Below are positions 7,367-12,007 of a stretch of 12,007 nt of DNA, in pieces. Origin of the DNA: Parvularia atlantis (lineage: Eukaryota > Opisthokonta > Rotosphaerida); NCBI GenBank assembly GCA_943704415.1, contig CALSCO010001863.1:1-12007 (forward strand), read 5' to 3'. A model generated the notes under the pieces. It did no database searches and was not told where the DNA came from. It saw only the letters and a program-made list of their open reading frames with translations. The translations under genes were made by a program, and so were the position numbers. The number at the start of each line of letters is the position of its first letter. Within the stretch, counting starts at the first letter, position 1.

Positions 7367-10300
7367 TCAGTACGCCTGATCGAACGACACTTGCGAATGG
7401 CCGAGCTAGCGTGCGTCGTCAGCCGCATTGTAGCACGACCACCCAGCGCACGCACCTCGGCCAGCTCGCTCATGCGCTTTTCCGCGTTGAGACTCTTTTT
7501 CGGCCGCGGGCCAGGAATGACATCGAAGCTGCTGCGCGAGGGCGCGTTGAATGTCCTGCTTGAGACAAAGTCGTCGTCGTCTGTGCACAGCTCGCGATCA
7601 GCGTGCATGCTCGTGGATGCTGCTGAGTGCGCACCCTTCGACGCCTGACGAGAGCGGTACATGAAGAAGGCGACGACCACGACGATGAGAAGTGCGACGC
7701 CGGCAATTACGCCCACGGTCACGCCGATGATGAGCTGCAAGCACGCGCGTCAGCGATGCGAAATCGCTCAAGCGCACGCTCAGCGGCGCACCGTCTGCGA
7801 GTTGTCCGTGCTCGCCTCGGTCGGCGTGCCTGTCGGCGCCTCGGTCGTCGGCACCGTCGTCGTGAACGTGACCGCGCCCCGCGCAAACGTCGTCAGGTGC
7901 GTGCATGTGCACACTAGCCGCGACGCCGTCGTACTCGCCGCCTTGCTGCACCCGGCGTCGTCCCACGCCTGCGCAGCGCTGTCGAAGAACACGCACTGCA
8001 CGCCATCTGCGCGCCACACACACACGCAAGTCAGTCCACACAAACAACCAGCAGACGCACACGCACCGCCGCGCGCGTCCGTCGAGCCTGTCCCAAACGA
8101 CACCGACACCGCCGACGACGCGCCCAGGCCGCTGACCGCCAGCGCCGTCTCGGGCGCGGCTTCCGCAAACAGCTCCACCGTCAGCGCCGGTGAGCGGATT
8201 GCTAGGCTTGCCACGCTCGCGCTGCGACCCGCACACGTACACGTTAGTCCAGCATGCGCAAACACACACGGCACTTGCACGACGCGCGCACCCGAGCAGC
8301 GACGTGCCCGTGCCTGCGTAGTCGACCGGGTTGCTCGTGCGCGAGATACCGATCACCTGCACGCAGCCCGACGCCTCCGCCGCAAGCACAAGTCCGCTGC
8401 CAAACGACGCCTGCGCCGCGCCCGCCACGCCCAGCGACCGGATGCTCGACCCGCCCACAGTGCTCACGAGACGCGCGACCACCTGCGCACGTGCATGCGC
8501 GTGCTCGTCAGCCTCCCCACGCAGTGATGAAGACGCGCGACAAGAGCGACGACGCACCTCCACTTCGCCCGTCGACGCAGACACCTGCTGCTGGTCGCAA
8601 AACACAGCGCCCAGCAGCGTCTGGCCCAGCCGCACTAGCGTCGCCTGCGCGGCCTCCGTCTGGTTGCGCGCAACCGCAGCAGACACCGCCCGCTTGCTCG
8701 TGCCGCTCGCGCCCGCGCCGTTGGCCGCCGCCGTCAGCGAGTCGATCAGGCCCAACAGCTGGCCCGCAGCCTCGCCCGCGCTCGACACGTACGCGTCCGC
8801 CAGGCCCAGCAGCACGTTCACCAGCGTCTCTGACAGCTGCGCCGGGTTGCGCGTAACCGTCCACAGCGTCTACTCGCGCGCCGCATCAGCGTCAGGACGG
8901 CTCTCCGGGTGCACGCGCGCGCGAGCACGAGCGACCATGTACGCACCTGCACGAGCACCGCCACCTCGCCCGCCGTCGCCGTCGGCACGGCCGCCTGAAG
9001 CACCGCTACCAGCTTGGACCGCACCAGCGCGCCCGCCGTGTTCGTACCCGTCACGCCCGTGTCCAGCATGCTGCGCACGCACACGTGCACGTGCACGTCT
9101 CAGCCAGCCGTGCATGCGGACCACCACGGCAAGCGCACGCGTGCGCACCTCGCAATCACGTCGATCAGCTGCATCACGCCCGACGCGTCCACCGTCTGGC
9201 TCTTGTAGCTCTCGTACGCCGCGTCCACCTCGGCGATCGTCGACACGCCGCTGCTCACGGCCACCGCCACCAGCTCCGTCTCGACGTAGTCACCCCTGCG
9301 CACGCCCAACGCACAGTACCGCGTCAGTACCACCGCACGCGGGCAGTCAGCACGCGCGCGCGACCCGAAACGCACGTCTCGTCCGACACTACGCCCGACA
9401 CGTACACTGTGCCCACCGGCAGCAGCGACGTGTACAGCGTCCCGTCGAGCTGCCCGCGCAGCAGCATGTCCACCGCCAGCCCACTAGACGCGCCCGTCCG
9501 CCGCTTGGCGTAGTTGTAGTACAGCGGGCCGCCCTCAGGATCGCTGCGAACAGCGCACGCACGGCACAATCAGCACACGCAGCACCACGCAAGCGCACAC
9601 GAGCGCGTCCACGCACGTCCAGCCGCTCATAGCGAGCGTGAACGTGTCCACAAACACCGCCCCGCTCGTCGGGAACACCGCGAACCCGCCGGCCGTCGGC
9701 GGACGGTTGATCTTGACCGTCTGCTCGGCTGTCGACCGCGCACACCGCACCCGCGTCAGCCACCGCCGACCAGTCTGCGCCCGCTCGCGCACCGTAGCCC
9801 GTGCCGGCCGGGTTGCTTGTCGTTGCCGTCAGACGGAATGCGTACGTCGCGCCGGGCGTCAGCTTGGACGGGTCGATCGCCAGGTTGCGCGAGCCGGGCG
9901 CCGTCAGCACCGTCGACTCGAAGTCGGTCAGGTCCGGGCACGAGCCCTGTCGTCCGCACACGCACACCAGCACACGCACACGCACACGCATGAGATCAGC
10001 CACAGTGCGCAGGGCACGGCCCGCAGCACGCACGATGCTGGCCGAGCGGCACGTCCACGCGTACGTCGTCGTCGCGCCCGCAGCGCCCGCCGTCAGCGCC
10101 GAAGAGCCTGTCAGACGCAGCGGCTTCTGCGAAGCCACCACGCCCGTGCTCGTCACCGCCGTCGTTGTCACCGACACGACCGTCGTCGGCGCGTTCGTCA
10201 CTGTGTCCACCACGATCTGCGCGCACGCACACGCACACTCAGTCAGCATGCACACACGCGACGCAGCGAGGCCGCACGCACCGACGCGGACGCGGACGGC

Positions 10301-12007
10301 GTGCTGCCGCCGGCCGACGACGCCACCGTCACCGTGAACCGGAACGACTGGCCGGCAGCCGTGAACGTGTCGGCCACAATCTCGTACGCGCACGCCGTCC
10401 TGTACCGCGCACGCACACGCGTGTGAGCCGACCGCGACGACGCATGCGGGCCGAGGCACGCACGCGCTCGCGACGTCGCCCGGGCACGCATCGCTGCCCG
10501 TCACCACCTCGCACGACCACGTACACGTCGCCGTGTCGTCACCCGCGCCGCCGTTCGGGTTGAACGACGACGACGCTGTGGCCACCGTCAGCACACTCCA
10601 AGCGCACGACAAGCGCACCGTCCAGCGTGAGCGCGCTCGTCGTCGCCAGCGGCACGCGCGCGCTGTCTGGCACCAACACCGCCTGCATTGGCAGCACTTG
10701 CACCTGCACGCCCACGCTCGCCGTCGCCGTCTGCGCACCGACGGCCGACGTCGCCGTCACCACCACCGTGATCGTGTACGTGCCCGGCGGCACACTGCGC
10801 AGCACGGTCAGCACACGGAGGCACGCACGAGCGAGAGGAGAGCGTCGCGCACCTGCTCATGTCGAGCGTGAGCGTCGAGCCCGTCGTCGCCGTGACCGCA
10901 TCGGCCACTGCACTCGGCACGCCGGCGCCCGTCGCCGTCCACGCGAAGCCGACAGCCTCGGTCAGCACAAAGCACGCGTCCACCGTCGTCGCCGCGACGA
11001 TCGTCAGTGGGGCCGCACGCGCCGTCGTCGCGAGGGCCGCGGCCGGCAGCTGCACTTGCACGGCGCCCTGGCAGCCCGGCGCGGCCGTTGGCGGCGGCAC
11101 GTACTCTGCGTGCGTCCGTGCGTGCGCGTGAGTGGTGCACACACGCGACGGCGAGGCGCACCGATGCACGAGCCGGTCGCGGTCGCGGCAAAGGCGCCCG
11201 TGGCGAGGCAGGCGCGCTTTGGCTGGCCGATGAAGCCGGCGGGGCACGTGCCCGTGGCGGTGTTGCCGGCCTGGGTGCGTGGATACGTGACGCCGTCGAG
11301 CACGGTCTCGGCGCAGAAGACGGCTGTGAGGGGGGCGACATGGGTCAGATGGGCGGGCGGGCGCGCGCGCGTGAGCAGAGCAACGCACGCGGCGGCGTGG
11401 TAGGGGCGGGCGTGGTCGGGCCACTGGTCGGGCCGCTGGTTGGGCCGCTGGTTGGGCCGCTCGTAGGGTTGGAAGTGGGACCAGAGGTCGGGCCACTGGT
11501 CGGGCCAGAGGTGGGGCCAGAGGTGGGCCCGTTCGTCGGGCCAGAGGTAGGGCCAGAGGTGGGGCCGGAGGTCGGGCCGTTGGTCGGGCCGGCAGTGGGC
11601 GAGTCGGTCGGGCCATCCGTGGGGCCACTGGTCGGCGCGTCGGTCGGGGGGATGACGATGGGCGTGGTCGGAGTTGGTGTCGCCGTCGCCGTTGCGCTCT
11701 GTGAGAATGAGGCGGTGTCCGACTGGGTGAACGAGGCGGTGTCCGACTGGGTGAACGAGGCGGTGTCCGACTGGGTGAACGAGGCGGTGTCCGACTGGGT
11801 GAACGAGGCCGTCGCGGTCTGCGTGAACGACTCGGTGAAGCTCGCTGTCGCGCTCTGCGTGTAGCTCGCTGTGTCTGACTGGGTGAACGAGGCTGTGTCT
11901 GACTGCGTGAAGCTGGCCGTGTCCGACTGAGTGAACGAGGCTGTGTCTGACTGCGTGAAGCTGGCCGTGTCCGACTGGGTGAATGACGCCGTGTCGCTCT
12001 CGGTGAA
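7367..12007 (-). CDS. Large single-pass surface protein: mucin-like repeats, HRM-like, REJ-like, GAIN/GPS, one TM (5' end outside window)
   Basis: Eighteen exons on the minus strand: 11389-12007, 11162-11323, 10853-11105, 10619-10794, 10464-10575, 10282-10399, 10034-10216, 9793-9946, 9617-9728, 9376-9543, 9149-9295, 8947-9070, 8558-8869, 8292-8482, 8067-8221, 7792-8006, 7456-7734, 7367-7405 (1172 residues here). Numbering from the window edge: 1-206 are Ser/Thr repeats (SDTASFTQ units, then GPTS units); about 207-262 is a four-Cys HRM-like domain (DGVTYPRTQAGNTATGTCP); about 263-735 has REJ-like modules (LTLDASSSFNPNGG; SGWTDPEGGPLYYNY); about 736-1040 is GAIN-like, ending in a GPS motif with C1000, W1010, C1015, C1028, C1030 and the cleavage triplet HLT 1032-1034. 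Helix 1068-1093 is followed by a 79-residue tail with an acidic TDDDDF. REJ plus GPS occurs in polycystin-1-like proteins and GPS in adhesion GPCRs, but only one helix is present here. Reading through 7406-7455 would give a longer tail ending at 7333. Confidence 0.85.
7792..8006 (-). other. GPS autoproteolysis motif exon of the surface protein
   Basis: This exon holds the whole GPS: CVFFDSAAQAWDDAGC, then LVCTCTHLTTFARG. All expected landmarks are present: the first Cys, the Trp, the GC pair, the C-x-C and H-L-T. In GAIN domains, cleavage falls between L and T, leaving a non-covalent heterodimer, so the product is predicted to be cleavable. A Thr/Pro-rich linker of about 33 residues follows before the membrane helix, which is longer than usual for adhesion GPCRs. 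Confidence 0.9.
9955..9990. repeat. CA/CG-alternating tract inside an intron
   Basis: A CACACG-rich stretch (GTGTGCG on the coding strand) lies within the 87-nt intron 9947-10033 of the surface-protein gene, the longest supported intron in the window. It resembles reiterated copies of the GTGCGTGTG donor sequence, so slippage or donor duplication could have produced it. Confidence 0.6.
11412..11633 (-). repeat. 12-bp tandem repeat encoding GPTS tetrapeptides
   Basis: About 18 degenerate 12-bp units read on the minus strand as G-P-T-S/N/D/A. The result is a Pro/Thr/Ser stalk likely to be extended and O-glycosylated in the secretory pathway. The unit sequences have diverged at third positions, unlike the neighbouring 24-bp array. 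Confidence 0.85.
11692..12007 (-). repeat. 24-bp tandem repeat encoding SDTASFTQ octapeptides (open at right edge)
   Basis: Minus-strand 24-bp units encode S-D-T-A-S-F-T-Q with variants such as SATASFTE and SYTQ. Four units around 11708-11808 are essentially identical in DNA sequence, while units further right differ at synonymous sites. The array continues past the window edge. It forms the membrane-distal, Ser/Thr-rich part of the visible surface protein. Confidence 0.9.

Noticed and set aside
8331-9632. 433-codon plus-strand open frame
   Set aside because: It is antisense to the exons and introns of the surface-protein gene, very rich in Arg/Pro/Ala/Ser without domain sense, and typical of spurious frames in GC-rich DNA.
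9389-10738. Continuous 449-codon minus-strand frame
   Set aside because: It reads through several introns. Only pieces of it (such as the REJ-like segments) are coding, and splicing at GTGCGY/CAG restores the domain sequence that the unspliced frame breaks.
11007-11864. Long plus-strand reading frame with VGPLVGP and VNEAVSDW repeats
   Set aside because: It is the antisense of the GPTS and SDTASFTQ arrays. The minus frame continues through phase-consistent introns into the HRM/REJ/GPS domains, while the plus frame leads nowhere.
11692-12007. CRISPR-like array
   Set aside because: The units are directly abutting with no spacers, are in a coding frame divisible by three, and sit in a eukaryotic gene.
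1-12007. tRNA, rRNA or transposon signatures
   Set aside because: No cloverleaf-forming segment, ribosomal core sequence, terminal inverted repeat or transposase/reverse-transcriptase motif was recognised by eye on either strand.

Overview
The window looks like nuclear DNA from a GC-rich, gene-dense eukaryote, most likely unicellular. No prokaryotic operon logic is visible. Coding sense appears only after removing many short introns (mostly 43-87 nt) that run from GTGCGY-like donors to a (G)CAG acceptor, with a CTGAC/CTCAC-like branch motif just upstream of the acceptor. Reading frames, codon phases and protein motifs all agree with this splicing. The species cannot be named from the sequence. 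All function calls rest on motifs read by eye; no database search was run.

Layout, left to right. (1) 1-438, minus strand: 5' end of a multipass membrane protein with a ZIP-transporter-like segment, leaving the window on the left. (2) 439-769: a shared divergent upstream region with a CCAAT box, a CACGTG element and a CAG/CGG tract. (3) 770-3501, plus: a 15-exon gene for an about 635-residue, almost entirely coiled-coil protein resembling a myosin or paramyosin tail without a motor; two of its introns appear to be GC-AG. (4) 3532-6855, plus, only 30 nt downstream: an 11-exon gene for an about 910-residue, acidic and Ser/Pro-rich, probably nuclear protein with two UIM-like ubiquitin-binding helices and a SUMO-interaction-like motif assembled across an exon junction. 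(5) 6898-7200, minus: a tiny 3-exon gene or gene remnant predicting 58 residues, with one hydrophobic segment like the start of FUSC/ALMT-type transporters, ending in nine glutamines and a stop. (6) 7367-12007, minus: the 3' 18 exons (1172 residues in the window) of a large type I surface protein. It has Ser/Thr-rich repeats, a GPT(S) repeat stalk, an HRM-like Cys domain, REJ-like modules, a GAIN-like region with a complete GPS autoproteolysis motif, one transmembrane helix and a short cytoplasmic tail.

The genes do not form an evident pathway. The most interesting items are the single-pass GPS receptor-like protein, the polyQ-ended mini membrane protein between two convergent genes, the UIM/SIM protein, and the unusually uniform splice-donor grammar (17 of 17 introns in the GPS gene begin GTGCGY).
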